From NCBI GenBank assembly GCA_914767715.1, contig OU612074.1:4665501-4729500 (forward strand): a stretch of DNA of 64,000 nt, given 5' to 3'. Below, piece by piece: positions 50,697 to 62,560 of the stretch. This stretch comes from Membranipora membranacea. Its lineage: Eukaryota > Bryozoa > Gymnolaemata > Cheilostomatida > Membraniporidae. A program made the translations under genes and the position numbers. Numbering within the stretch: position 1 is the stretch's first letter; each line of letters starts with the position of its first letter. Below the pieces are notes generated by a model. It was not told where the DNA came from, did no database searches, and was given only the letters and a program-made list of their open reading frames with translations.

Positions 50697-52548
50697 CAGG
50701 GCTCTCAACCTGGGAGGATTCGAAACCTAAGTTTTGATATTAGCATGTCCCATAGTGGTATTTTAAAGGTGTAAAATGCCATGAGCATAAACAGCTGAGG
50801 GTACGTCTGAGATGGCACCGAAAAATTGTCGGGTGAAATACCTGAGATTTGAAGATTATGTGCAAAGAATAGCTGGCAAAGCAAGTCAAAGAATGTATGT
50901 TGTTCAAAAAATGTTGCATCTAAGTACAAAGCCATAAGCTTCCATGATGTTCAAAAGTTTTGTAGTTTCCCTCTTGATGTATTGTCTGCCTGTTTTGCAC
51001 ATGAGCATAAGTAACATAGACAAGAAATTACTAAGAAAAGTTTTTAATGTTGCTAAGAATTTGAGGCTTGACGTAGGCGACCTCGATATTATTGTGCTGT
51101 TTTGCTGATGAGCATCACATCATACAAAATTTTCTAGAGCGATGCCCTCAAATGCAAGTTCCATACATTAGTAGCAAGCTCCTTTAATGACAAAGTATAT
51201 GCATCCTTTTCTCGCAACATTTCATGTTTGTGATAGCAAGTAAATCAATAAAAACTTAGAGCATTTCTTGTAAACATAAAATCGTAAATAATTTTAGATT
51301 TGATCCAGATGAACCAATTCATATGGACTAACCAAGGCCATCGCCACAGGTGAAAATGAATCCCCATGATGTAAAAATATGTTTGCAAAAATATTGATTT
51401 AAAGGCTGACAAATCGAGCCGCCAGGGTAGAAAGGCATAATATAATTGGTGTAATGTGATGCTATTGAACTCATTGCCTGGGTTTATCCAGTTCACCTGC
51501 AAAATGACTTTTTTAACATTCCTAAAATTCAAATTTCTATTTAGCCATAATAATCTATTTGCAAATCACTGGGACTGGCAGTGCAATAAGAGCATAGCTT
51601 ATCACAAATGAAATCAAATACCCACAACAAATACCACACATAATTCTCATGCAAAAGTTTGATGTTATCTTTAATATTCATCTCTGCTATAAATTAGCAA
51701 TGCAAGCAAGGTGATCTAAAATAGAGTACACAATAAGAGGCAAATGCAATAAATAAAGAAAGCGACTTCAACAACAAGCAAACCAATCCTGAGCTGCTGT
51801 CAGCAACCATCAGAAAACACCACTTGAACAAATTGACAATGCAGTTGCAAATTCCTTGTCACCAATGAATTCATTATTTCAATGGGCTGTCACAACTATC
51901 CACACTAAAAAATAATTTAGATACAATCACTTTGGATATTATTAGTATTGCCCGAGAACATGGCTTCTCAATCTTAAGACGCTGCCAAGCTGAAAGTCAA
52001 TCTATCAGCTATTAAACAAGCAGATAAGACTTTCCTGGGAAAGCGCATTATTTTGCCAACTTCCAATGATATAAATGTTCAACTATCTGCTTAAAACATC
52101 AAGCAGTGTTGACCCTTTGATCAAATATGCATGTCATCTCAGTCTGAATCGAGATGCTTTGACAGAAAGGCAATTAGGGGTGTAATGTGTTGATACTCAA
52201 ATTAAAGACTAGATTCATTCAATCATGTCAAGTTTATTTCAAGCTACATTTTAAAAGCATTCTCAAATGCAAATTGGAATTTAGCCATATCAATTTCACA
52301 TAAATGACTTGAATAGGCAGCGCAGTGAGAGCATAGCTTATCACAACTAGAATCTAATATCTGATCATTTATTAATAATATGACGTAAATTATTGTAAGG
52401 CAACATTAAGCATCGTTTATATATTATTCATCTCTGCCAACGAGCAAAATCTGAGGTTTTAGCTCACATTCTAAAATCCCCTGAGAAGCCTGAGTTGAAC
52501 CCAAAAATCTGAGTAACTCGGGATAAATCTGAGTGGTTGAGAGCCCTG
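50697..52548. mobile_element. Non-autonomous hAT-like element, 1.85 kb
   Basis: The termini are CAGGGCTCTCAACC and its exact reverse complement, directly flanked on both sides by GTAATAT (50690-50696 and 52549-52555). CAGGG...-type termini and 7-8-bp duplications fit hAT elements. No transposase frame inside; short frames there (50705-50935, 51245-51532 -) are unsupported. The near-perfect duplication suggests a fairly recent insertion. Confidence 0.75.
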
Positions 52549-52555
52549 GTAATAT

Positions 52556-53320
52556 TGTCTGTCACCAATAGCTCCTCGGCCATATGCCATCAACAGCGTG
52601 AAGTCAATATGGTTCGTTGGGTATCCAGATGAATCACAGTATGAAAGGTTTTTACTATGGTATCTACTGTCATGAGGATATTGCTCACTGTGTTAATGGC
52701 TGTGATGCCATACAGAGAGCAAAGAGTTACAGGGGCCTTAGCCCATGATATATTCAAAATTGTATTGTGCTAACCTTAATTATTAGCCATCTTTTTGTAA
52801 GCCTCTATAAATAAATAAAGAAGTAATCACTAACTAGTATGCCTACCTGTAAATATGAGAGCACTACATAGTAAATCATTTCATTGTATGACTAAACAGA
52901 GAGACATTGCGACAACACAAACCATCACTTACCAACACAATTATGAGATTATGTTGACTTAATCTTGTCACCAAACAATAGCTCATGCACCCGTTTTTAA
53001 AAACAATTTTAATTAGCCACACAATTACATATTTATTATGGATAGCAACACATGATAACACTCTATGAGAAGAATGCTGTGTGTACAGCCTCTGCTTACA
53101 ATTGATATTGTACTCCAGTGGCGGCCTTCCAAAAATGTGGCTAGAAATGCAACTTCATTTACGACATTGGATGGATGAAATCTAAGAGTGGAATCTAGGG
53201 TAGTTTTTTGAGGTTGCTAGTTGGGTAATGATAAATGGGGCATGAAACTCAGTGTATGTCCTGAAAATCTGAGGTCTGTACCTTATGCAGGCCACAAAAG
53301 AAGCCATATTGAGAGTATAA
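52556..53320. other. Spacer, nothing recognised
   Basis: No supported gene or repeat boundary. Confidence 0.4.
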
Positions 53321-53321
53321 A

Positions 53322-53395
53322 AAATTTACCCCAGACTGGGGTCGAACCCAGAACTCTGCGTTTACAAAATGGGGGATTATCCACTGAACTACACA
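53322..53395 (-). repeat. tRNA-derived SINE / tRNA pseudogene
   Basis: On the - strand: GTGTAGTTCAGTGGATAATC (A box TAGTTCAGTGG), then GGGTTCGACCCCAG (B box GGTTCGACCC). The anticodon arm is irregular and no proper acceptor stem closes, so I read it as a SINE head or tRNA pseudogene rather than a functional tRNA. It is a different family from the one at 2395-2487. Confidence 0.6.
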
Positions 53396-53399
53396 GACT

Positions 53400-54270
53400 T
53401 CATGTGACATTGGCAAAACAGTGTCTGACTCATCTTTAGTGGAGCATGAATACTGTATTATAATAATTACATTACATTACTGATAATGAATACACACACA
53501 ATCAGCATTTATTTGTGCACAGCTAAATCATTGCAAATCAGTAAAATAATGTAGAAACACATTTTCTGTTGAGCAGTAGCATAGCTTCAAATGGTATGAC
53601 AGCACAATTTTTTATATCATTGGATTGCTCATCTTCTGAGGAACATAGTGGTTAATTTTGTTGTCCTGAAAATCTGAGGTCTGTAGCTTGATAACATTTT
53701 ATGCCAGTCACAAAAAAAGTTTTTCGCTTTATAATTTATATTTTTTGGCCTTTTCAAGATGTGGGGATAACTCGGGTTCACCAAATTACCTTATATGCCC
53801 TGAGATCATATCTCTCTGTTTGAGCTAAGCTTATCATTACTGGAAAACTAAGGTTTTCCAAATCTTGGTCTCTCTGACATGTTGCACTTATTATCAGTGC
53901 ATGAATAAAAGCTGCTATGTGAACATGCCGATGTCACGGTGTGCCTTCAATGCTGGAATGGATCGTAAATAAACGTTAACACTACACGTAAGACTTCCTA
54001 GATCATAAGCCGCTAAATGATCAGCTAATGCTAATCACATAATTCTATTTTTGTAACAGGTAGATGCATAATGCTGCTGTTAATCCATCATTGATCTCTG
54101 CGAACCTACAGAACCTCAGAATGACAGTGCAGAAAACTGTTCAGATTGTGATTATCTAGTTATCTAAACCATAATCTCATGGATGATGGGATTATGCTAG
54201 TAAAATCTACCTTGTCATGTGACAAATTTGGACGTGTGCCACATTTGATAAGCGTCACTAGGTTGGTAGA
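53400..54270. other. Spacer upstream of the secreted-peptide gene
   Basis: No gene recognised. The segment CCTGAAAATCTGAGGTCTGT occurs at about 53259 and again at about 53664, a short dispersed repeat around the SINE. Confidence 0.4.
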
Positions 54271-54275
54271 TTTAC

Positions 54276-54283
54276 TATAAAAG
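54276..54283 (+). promoter_or_regulatory. TATA box of the secreted-peptide gene
   Basis: TATAAAAG, about 30 bases upstream of a likely start near 54307. The transcript would enter a 5' UTR exon containing the AGAGCAGAAC repeats and end at the donor CGCCAG/GTAAGC (54436). Confidence 0.6.
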
Positions 54284-54320
54284 TCAAGGCACAATGAAAC
54301 ATAGGCACACATCTTCTAAC

Positions 54321-54410
54321 AGAGCAGAACAGAGCAGAACAGAGCAGAACAGAGCAAAACAGAGCAGAACAGAGCAGAACAGAGCAAAACAGAGCAGAAC
54401 AGAGCAGAAC
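54321..54410 (+). repeat. Nine 10-bp tandem repeats (AGAGCAGAAC) in a 5' UTR
   Basis: Nine exact-length units; units 4 and 7 read AGAGCAAAAC. They sit inside the predicted non-coding first exon of the secreted-peptide gene. Confidence 0.9.
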
Positions 54411-56175
54411 AGATTCTAAAGAAAAACACTCGCCAGGTAAGCCTATATTTTGACTGAAATAAAAAAAAAAAATTTACACGTTCGAAGCTATAGTTCAACT
54501 ATGTTATTATTATGTTACATATTGTTTTGAAAGTTTTATCCTTGTTAATGGTATAGTAACGCCTAAAAAAAAGTTGTCCGAATTAGTTGATTTTGGCATA
54601 TATGAAAGACCATCTAGGTAGGAGTATATTTCTATGAGAGTCGAGGACGTAACGTCTTTTGACGTCGCGTCATGACTGCACGAAAATCACGTATTTTGCT
54701 GGAAAGTACTTTCAGGCAGCTGTAGCATAGAGATGGAATTGGTTTTCTTCTTGATTTTTAAATAGCGGTTTATAAAGAAGGTGAGGTTGAATTATTTATC
54801 ATCATATTCCTTCAATTTGGCTCCTGAGTGCTTTTTTGTGCACGATGAAGTAACGCATAATTTTGTGCCAGACATGAGGTTTCTTATTGGTGTCCTCACA
54901 GCTGAATTCTAATCTGACAGCATAAAAAACACTAGTTAACAATTCTAGAGACTTCAAAATGCATATATATGGAAAAAATATTCTCCTACATAGACTTCGG
55001 GAGTGGACACCACCGTGTAAAGGAAAGTAATATTTGCTCATTAGCTCAACTGTGCATTTAGTTATTTATCTAACACAATTTGAGCACCTGACATGATTTA
55101 TTGTATCTGTTGCATGCATTGACTCCTCATGACAACGGCGTGACCAATGTGTAAGTGATAAACAATCATTAATGCTCTGCATGCTCTCATCAGTAGGGGA
55201 TGTTTGGTTATTTTCTCAATGACAAAACATGGTATGATATAGAGTTATTTTTCTGAAGATATAGAAGGCCTCAGCCTTGATTGATTGCCAATTATTTTAG
55301 TAAACCAACTAATAACAGCAGCGTGATGTCCCTCTTCAACTTAGCTACCATAGCAACAACTGTATCACCTCTCAAAGTTGACCTACTGAACACAGGAAGC
55401 AAATCTGCTCTATGGGGGTGACTCACCTCTTAAATCACAATTTGTCACTTATCCCCTTTGAATTCTATATTCATATTTCTTGGAAGGTGTGAGTTATGAT
55501 TTCATCTTTGTTTTATGATGGTTTTTGACGAGTTTGGACATGTTTATTCAAATCTGTGGCCAATAATACAACATAATCTCCACTTCGGTAATCAGATAAT
55601 AATTTTTTATGAATGAAACAGAGATGTTTCCGGTTGACCTAATTTGATGACCAATGATTTGGGAATCAGCAGGATATTTCAACATCAGCTGTAAAAAAGA
55701 CAGAGTTAATTGTCTTCCTCCTGACATTGAAAAGACAACTTTGTGCATTTTTTAGCCTGTTCTGTCATATTCAAATATCCTATTGTTTCATGATCAATGC
55801 TGTCATTATCCTCTGATTGCCATGCCCAAAGCAGTTGTTTGTGTTATCAGACTGCTATTACACCACCATCTCCAGCTGATAGCTGATTTCACACACTGCT
55901 GGTATAGCTCGTTGCGTCATGCGCAAAGTGTGAATAATGTCATTCATAAATAATTTTCTCGCGCTCTGTTTCATAGTATTCGTAGTAGTTGTAGTAAATA
56001 CTGTAATTAGCAATAAAAAATAAATCGATGAAGATATTGCAAAAAAATTTTTTGTATAACCAATAGTTTCAAATTACCTATCCGACTATAATGGTATTAT
56101 AAAAATTCACCAACGCCGTTACTATACCTTAAATAAATGTCTTTAGTGCATCATTTACTCACTTTTGTAGAAACC

Positions 56176-56923
56176 ATGAACAAGTTAACGGTCACTCTTC
56201 TCCTCGCAGTTGTTATTGGTGAGTACAATCATAGATGTGCTGAGTAAAACTTGCAAGCAACAAGAAAATTTGTCTTTATTTCTTGGGAAATAGATTCAAA
56301 CATTTCTAAACTTTAGTTACACATAATAAGGAATATTCATTTAACCTTTGAGGCTGTAAATTAACTCAACACTGTTTCTATGGTAGGATACAATACATTT
56401 TTTTCAAACTTTAAGGTGTCTGAATAGTAGTACAAATGATATTTGTAAATGGATAACCACACAATACATTCTAACTCTTAATTTGCAGGTGCCTGCATCG
56501 CCCAGGAGCCTGACGGTGATGGTTCAGAAGTAAGAAGACAAGCTCGCATTGACGCTGGAGAGGTACCAATGAGTAGAGAGGAAATGATAGTCAAGAGGGC
56601 AAAAAGAAGAGGGCAGGATGGGCAGGAGGGCAGAGAGGGAACTGGAGAAGAGAGAAGACAATGAGGAGTTAGAGACGGTAGCCAACCAAGAGTAGCTGAG
56701 ATTATAGCCAGCAAACTCAGAATGTGTATATCTGATAGCTCACTCACCTTTTGCTTAGTTGTGACGTACCAATGTTGGTTCAGCTTGATGCCAAACTTTG
56801 CATGTATGACATTTACTGTGATGACCTTTTCACTGACAGAATTATTTTTCATTTTAGGTCACAGATGAAGATACAGAAACAGATATAAGTAGAGAAACAT
56901 ATGTTCCTACATTTACTAAGTAA
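56176..56923 (+). CDS. Small secreted peptide precursor with alternative C-termini
   Basis: Exon 2 (56171-56218; ATG 56176) encodes a signal peptide, MNKLTVTLLLAVVIGACIAQ with exon 3. Exon 3 starts at 56489. Read straight through it ends at TGA 56662-56664: a 72-aa precursor whose mature part has dibasic sites (VRRQ, VKRAKRR) like a prohormone or processed peptide. Two in-frame donors in exon 3 (GAA/GTAAGA at 56529 and GAG/GTACC at 56562) both join in phase 0 to exon 4 (56858-56923), giving an acidic tail VTDEDTETDISRETYVPTFT and stop, for precursors of ~49 or ~60 aa. AATAAA at 57054-57059. The 5' UTR exon is ~54307-54436. Family unrecognised; secretion inferred from the signal peptide. Confidence 0.65.
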
Positions 56924-57053
56924 CATATTAACCAGATTTCCTCACAATTGCATAATACAGATTTAAATTGAAAAATCAAGCAATACTACTTAGCCAGTCG
57001 TCTTTTTTTTCTTCACTGATAACTTCATCAATCTTATTTCAATAATTTCACAA

Positions 57054-57059
57054 AATAAA
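57054..57059 (+). terminator. Poly(A) signal of the secreted-peptide gene
   Basis: AATAAA about 130 bases after the exon-4 stop codon. Confidence 0.55.
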
Positions 57060-57209
57060 TTTTCTATAAATGGACATTAAAACCTGTTGTCGTACAAAAT
57101 TGAGTTATTATGTAATCAATGCCATTGAACTAAACTTCCCACTTTTCACTCATCATGTTCTCCAAATATTGATAATTTATTTTAGATAAGGTCAATTAAA
57201 CGACACTAT

Positions 57210-58062
57210 GAGCCAGACCTGGGTCCAAGTCATCGCAAGTCAAGTCAAGTCATTGTCGATGCTAAGTCAAGTCAAGTCAAATTTACACCAAGTCAAGTCA
57301 ATTGGTGTCTATTTTTTTCGCCGTCAAGTCATGATTTTTGTAAGTCAAGTCAAGTCAAAGATGGGTGACTTACAAGTCATGGCAAAGTCACGCTCAATAA
57401 CCGTGAAAATCAACTCGGAATTTATTTCAATCCCGGGTGACTCCAAATCGTGGAGGAGTTAGTTAGGTCCTCGGGAGTTGCTCTACTAATCGGGATTTGC
57501 TCCCCTCCCCACAAACGAAAGAAGGTATTGGTGTGTACGCAATTCAGCATTGTTACTTCATTGTATATATGTACCTTTATTGTGTCAATGATGACAAATG
57601 AAATGTTTCATGCTGTAAAAAGATGAGCTGGTGGAGGATAAATAAATAAACACAGACTAAGATTGATCACTATTTGTTAAAGACGGATAAAACGTTCTCT
57701 CTGAAAAGGTTTTTGCATCTGCCTGTTTGTAATGTCTCTAAGGTCATGAGAGGTTTGTTGATGGCAGTGGCTACTAGTTTCGGAGTTGGGGTTTCAGAGT
57801 TGGGGTTTCAGAGTTGGGGTTCTCAGTTATGATTATCCTTCCTATATCTCTTTCTACATTATGTTATAAAATTTCACACATTGACTTATGTTGACTTGAC
57901 CAAAGTCAGGACAACTCCCAAGTCAAGTCAAAGTCAATTTTTCGTTAAGTCAAGTCAAGTGTTGTCTATTTGTTTTCGACATCAAGTGAAGTCAAGTCAT
58001 AATTTTGTTAAGTCAAGTCAAGTTGTGACTTTGACTTGACTTGACGATGACTTGACTCCCCC
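57210..58062. repeat. CAAGTCAAGTCA-rich inverted repeat arrays
   Basis: AAGTCAAGTCAAGTCA-type tandem units at about 57230-57370 and again, partly inverted (TTGACTTGACTTGAC), at 57885-58062, around a 500-bp centre. The outer edges (CAAGTCATCGCAAGTCAAG and its approximate inverse GACTTGACGATGACTTG) suggest a MITE-like element with terminal arrays; target duplications not identified. Confidence 0.6.
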
Positions 58063-58199
58063 GCTTCACAGAAAACATGCAGGGACAATCAACGTTTTCA
58101 ACCAATGCTAGGACGCCACCCTTATGTGGCACTTAGCAGCGGAACCACCATCGCCCCGACGCTGTGATAAGAAAACGAGAGGGGCGATACTGTAAACTC

Positions 58200-59862
58200 A
58201 GAATGGCCACGATAAATATTGGCACTCTAAAAAAGGAGGTCTCAAGACATAGACAGGATGATCTTTGTGAAGGGTAGAGAGGGCAAAATCTTATGTGGAT
58301 ATGATGATATTAAGAGGAGATGGAGAGAATATTTTGACAAGTTGCTCAACACCAAAAATCAAAGGAAGGACTTGCAGAGGAGTGATGAAATAGAGGGACC
58401 GAAGAGGCTGATAAGCAAATCCGAAGTCAAAATACAGTTAGAGAAGATGAAAAATAGATAGGCAACTGGACCAGATGAATTCGCAATAGAGGTAGTGAAG
58501 AGTCTTGGGCAAACAGGTTTGACCTGGATGACAGCTGTACTACAAGATGTACAGGAAAATGGGATACCACTAGAATGGAGAAGAAGCAAAATCACACCTT
58601 TGTATAAGCAAAAGGGAGATCCTCTAACTGTTCAAACTATAGAGGGATAAAACTCCTCAGTCGTTGTCTAAAGCTCTGGGAGCGAGTGATAGAGGCGAGG
58701 ATAAGGGAAAGAGTAAGATCAGTGGCAGGCAGTATGGCTTCCAGAAAGGGAAGTCAACAATACAGCCCATGTTTTGTTTGAGAGTACTCCAGGACAAGAT
58801 GAGGGAACATGAAAAGGACTTACATGTGGTTTTTGTCGACCTAGAGAAAGCGTATGATACAGTACCTAGAGACCTAATCTGGTACTGTCTGAGGAAGCGT
58901 GGAGTTCCTGAGACATATGTGAGTGCAATCAAAGACATGTACAAGGACTGCAAAACATCAGTTGTGACAAGTGTAGGTGAAACAGATGAGTTTGAGATAG
59001 AAGTAGGATTACATCAAGGATCTGCTCTTAGCCCTTTCCTTTTCATATTGATCTTGGATGTCATCACCGAGGAGATTCAGGAGGACACGCCGTGGGCAAT
59101 GCTGTTTGCTGACGACCTGGTTCTTTGCGATGAAACTAGGGAGAGGATGGAGGAGTGACTGGAGAACTGGAGGGGGTGTTTAGAAGATGCAGGATTAAAA
59201 GTAAGTAGGCCAAAGACAGAACATCTACCGCCAGCCGGAAACTTACAAAGGATAGAAAAGAAGAAGTATGATGGAGAAGGTTCAACTGATCTGCCGCAGG
59301 TATCAACATTCAAATACCTGAGAACCTCAATAGATCAAAAGGGAGGATACGGAATAGAAATTGCAAAGAGGATAGAGAAGGCATGGAATAGATGGAGAGA
59401 GCTGACAGGAGTGCTTTGCGATAAAAAAAATTCCCACCAAGCTCAAGGTTCTATTGTACAAGACGGCAATAAAACCTGCACTGATGTATGGAAATGAGAT
59501 CTGGCCACTGACTCAAAGACAAAAAGACAAGATAAGTGCAACTGAGATGAGGATGCTCCGACACATTTATAATATACACTGGGAAGAGCATAAAACAACT
59601 GAGAGTATAAGGGAGGAGGCCAAAATAGAAGCAATTGCAATAGGCATGAGGAGGAGACGTCTTCAATGGTATGGACATGTACGCAGGAGAGATAGGGAGG
59701 AAGATAATAGAATGGTGGCTGAGATGAGAATACAGGGAAAGAGAAAGAGAGGGAGGCCAAAGAAAAGATGGATGGATACAGCGAAGGATGACATGCTGAG
59801 ATGGGGCCTCTCAGATGAAGATGTTGATGATAGAATCAGATGGCATTCTCTGATATAACTTG
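58200..59862 (+). pseudogene. Decayed LINE (non-LTR retrotransposon), 5'-deleted
   Basis: A start resembling the endonuclease N-terminus (ATINIGTL at ~58210) is followed directly by the RT region, so most of the endonuclease is missing. RT blocks in several frames: 58258-58461; 58462-58650 (ATGPDEFAIEVVKSLG); 58664-59158 (QYGFQKGKST, VVFVDLEKAYDTVPRDLIW, GLHQGSALSPFLF, MLFADDLVLCDE); 59159-59430; 59434-59858 with C-terminal RLQWYGHVRRRDRE and GRPKKRW. An in-frame TAG at 58459, frameshifts near 58650 and 59430 and a TGA at 59156 show it is dead. Confidence 0.9.
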
Positions 59863-60128
59863 GTGCCCTGCAGGACTGCCACCAATCCCGGAATACGGCG
59901 GACTAGGTGAGAAAAGTGAGAAAGTTTTTGAGGTTTGAAGATTTCAAGATTCTGTTGTGTCTAGGTAGTCATTTTGTTATTTCATTACATGTCAGTAGTG
60001 CATTGAATCGATAAGATAGCAACTCTCAAATTACGTATGCCATGGTTCCAATTATGTAATGTACAATGAGTCAGTCTTGTTGTTGCACATAGCAAGCTAA
60101 GGGTTTACACATGCCTGTACTTGTTAAG

Positions 60129-61795
60129 TAGACTAAACTAATAGTCTCTATCTTTCCGTACGACGGCCGTCTGGGGATAGAGACTATAACCATTGGCACT
60201 ACTATTAGAGTTGTCTCCCCCTGTAACAGGCATTAGGGATTCTAGAATCCCAAATCACTGTTCAGGTTTTCATGTCTTATATTGCGAACAATATCAATAA
60301 TATTATGAAAAATAATTAATAAAACCTCCAACTTTATATGAAAATCAATAATATTCCACAAATATACTTCAGTTAACTTTTCTTTGACATTAATGTGATA
60401 TATTGTGAGGAGTAATAATATCCTGTTATGATTCACTCCTAAGATAAACAATTATTCAAAAAGCATGGCTATGCAACTTTGCAATAGAGTAAATCACACA
60501 TCACATCGAAAACCACTTCAATCAATGATGACAGAAGAGATACTCATATACCTATCATACATGATTCTGTAGTGTAAGAAACACCAATATGCTGCTACAA
60601 AACCCTCTGACTCTTCAACTATAGCCAGCTAGCCATTATTATGGTGAGTAAAAATCATCATCATCATGATGAACGAACAGGTGTATGTAAGTATAGTATT
60701 TTCAGGAAGGTGATAATGGAAGTGGTTGAACCTAGTGTTATTTTTCTTGCTGTTATTATTTGTGACAATGAATAATCTATCATGGTGCTCCCTTTTCCCT
60801 CATATGCAAGGAAGGAAGTAGTGGCTTGGCTTGAAAGCATTGCTGATTGTTGGTATGGCAATGCCTGTCCACAAGACATAAAGACAGTATGAACGACACA
60901 GTGTAAACGTCATGAGCATAAAGTTATGTGCCATTTTCAACCCAATAATCTTCTTCAACTGTCTTTGTAGGCTGAGGGTAAACGTAAACGCTCATCAGTC
61001 TCCTCAGGCGAATCTCTGTACATGAAGAAAACCATACAGTGTCAAATACAGGTGAGAACTAATTTCTTCTTGTTACAACCTAAACACTGTCGATATTCAA
61101 ATGTCACGGTGGGATTGAAATTGATACCCAAAGTTTATAAACACCGGGAAGAAAGTGGCTATGGATGGGCTATCTAAATTTCTTGCTCATTCGAAATCCA
61201 GCGAATGATCAGCAATGGAACTAGGTTCTCTAATGGACTGGTTGTCAGACAACACCATAGACTTAATAATTAACCTAGACAGGAGACTGCATATAGCTGA
61301 AGTGAGGCACTTAATTATGGTGTCGCGACGTCACTGGAGGGTGTAGAAACAGTGATTTTTACTCATAGCTATCATTGATTTTCCGGTCCCAGCTCTGGTT
61401 AAATGTTGATAACTCGATTGGCTTCAATAATAATTTAAGTTTGGAAATGGTAATAGATTCAGCAGCTTCTGGCGATCATTTTGATAGTCTATTTAGCTTT
61501 GAAGCTCGAAAATTATTCAAAAGGCAAGCTATTGCAAACGGTGCATAGACTGAAAGCTATAAATTTTTTTGCAGTTTCAGTCCTGATTAAATGCTTATAT
61601 CTCAAACAATTTTAATATAATTTTGAGTTTGAAAATTGCAATAGATTCAGCAGCTTCTTTTGATCATTTTGATAGTCTATTTAGCTTTGTAGCTCAAATA
61701 TCATCAAAAAAGCAAGCTTTTGAAAACGGAAGATCCACTCTGGCCTGGCTTATCCATCGTGATCGAATAGTGCTTAGCTTGATGAGTGTTACAAC
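60129..61795 (+). repeat. 1.67-kb interspersed repeat, copy B
   Basis: Same orientation and nearly identical to 45529-47197, including the terminal hairpin (60141-60152 / 60176-60187). The copies part company after GAGTGTTACAAC. In copy B this is followed by CATAGACTTAATATACTACC, a partial repeat of a segment near 61255. Confidence 0.85.
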
Positions 61796-61919
61796 CATAG
61801 ACTTAATATACTACCTAGACAGGACAATGCTTATGCTTCACTGGTCATAATATGTCCCACTTAAATAGCATGACATGACGTAATTAGTTTGTGCTGTGAG
61901 CCATAGTTTACTAGGAAAA

Positions 61920-62005
61920 CGCCCAAAACGGCCCGCGGCCCAAAACGGCCCGCGGCCCAAAACGGCCGAGGCCCAAAACGGCCCGCGGCCCAAAACGGCC
62001 CAGCA
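61920..62005 (+). repeat. GC-rich 17-bp tandem repeat
   Basis: Four to five copies of AAAACGGCCCGCGGCCC, markedly GC-rich compared with everything around it. Confidence 0.9.
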
Positions 62006-62560
62006 TGATTTATGAGTTCTCCAAGTCCCAAAACCTCTAAAAAATGAGTTAAGTCAACGAACTTAAGTTTTTGGGAAAAAACTTAACTTTTCAAATTTTT
62101 CAAAAAAACGGCCCATCTTGGTTTTTTGAGTTCTCCAAGTCCCAAAACCTCTAAAAAACGAGTTAAGTCAACGAACTGAAGTATTTGGGAAAAAACTTAA
62201 CTTTTTGGGAAAAAACTTAAGTTTTCAAATTTTTCAAAAAAACGGCCCATCTTGAATTTTGAGTACTCCAAGTCCCAAAAACTCTAAAAAAATGAGTTAA
62301 GTCAACGAACTTAAGTTTTTGGGAAAAAACTTAACTTTTCAAATTTTTCAAAAAAACGGCCCATCTTGGTTTTTTGAGTACTCCAAGTCCCAAAAACTCC
62401 AAAAAATGAGTTAAGTCAACGAACTTGAGTTCTTGGGAAAAAACTTAACTTTTTGGGAAAAAACTTAAGTTTTCAAATTTTTCAAAAAAACGGCCCATCT
62501 TGGTTTTTGAGTACTCCAAGTCCCAAAAACTCCAAAAAATGAGTTAAGTCAACGAATTTT
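61997..62560 (+). repeat. Satellite with alternating ~114 and ~134-bp units
   Basis: The CGGCCCATCTTG anchor recurs at about 62109, 62243, 62357 and 62491 (intervals 134, 114, 134), preceded by a diverged CGGCCCAGCATG at 61997. The longer units have an extra CTTTTTGGGAAAAAACTTA block. Confidence 0.85.

Noticed and set aside
53322-53395. Functional tRNA gene
   Set aside because: A and B boxes are good, but the anticodon arm is irregular and the acceptor stem does not close.
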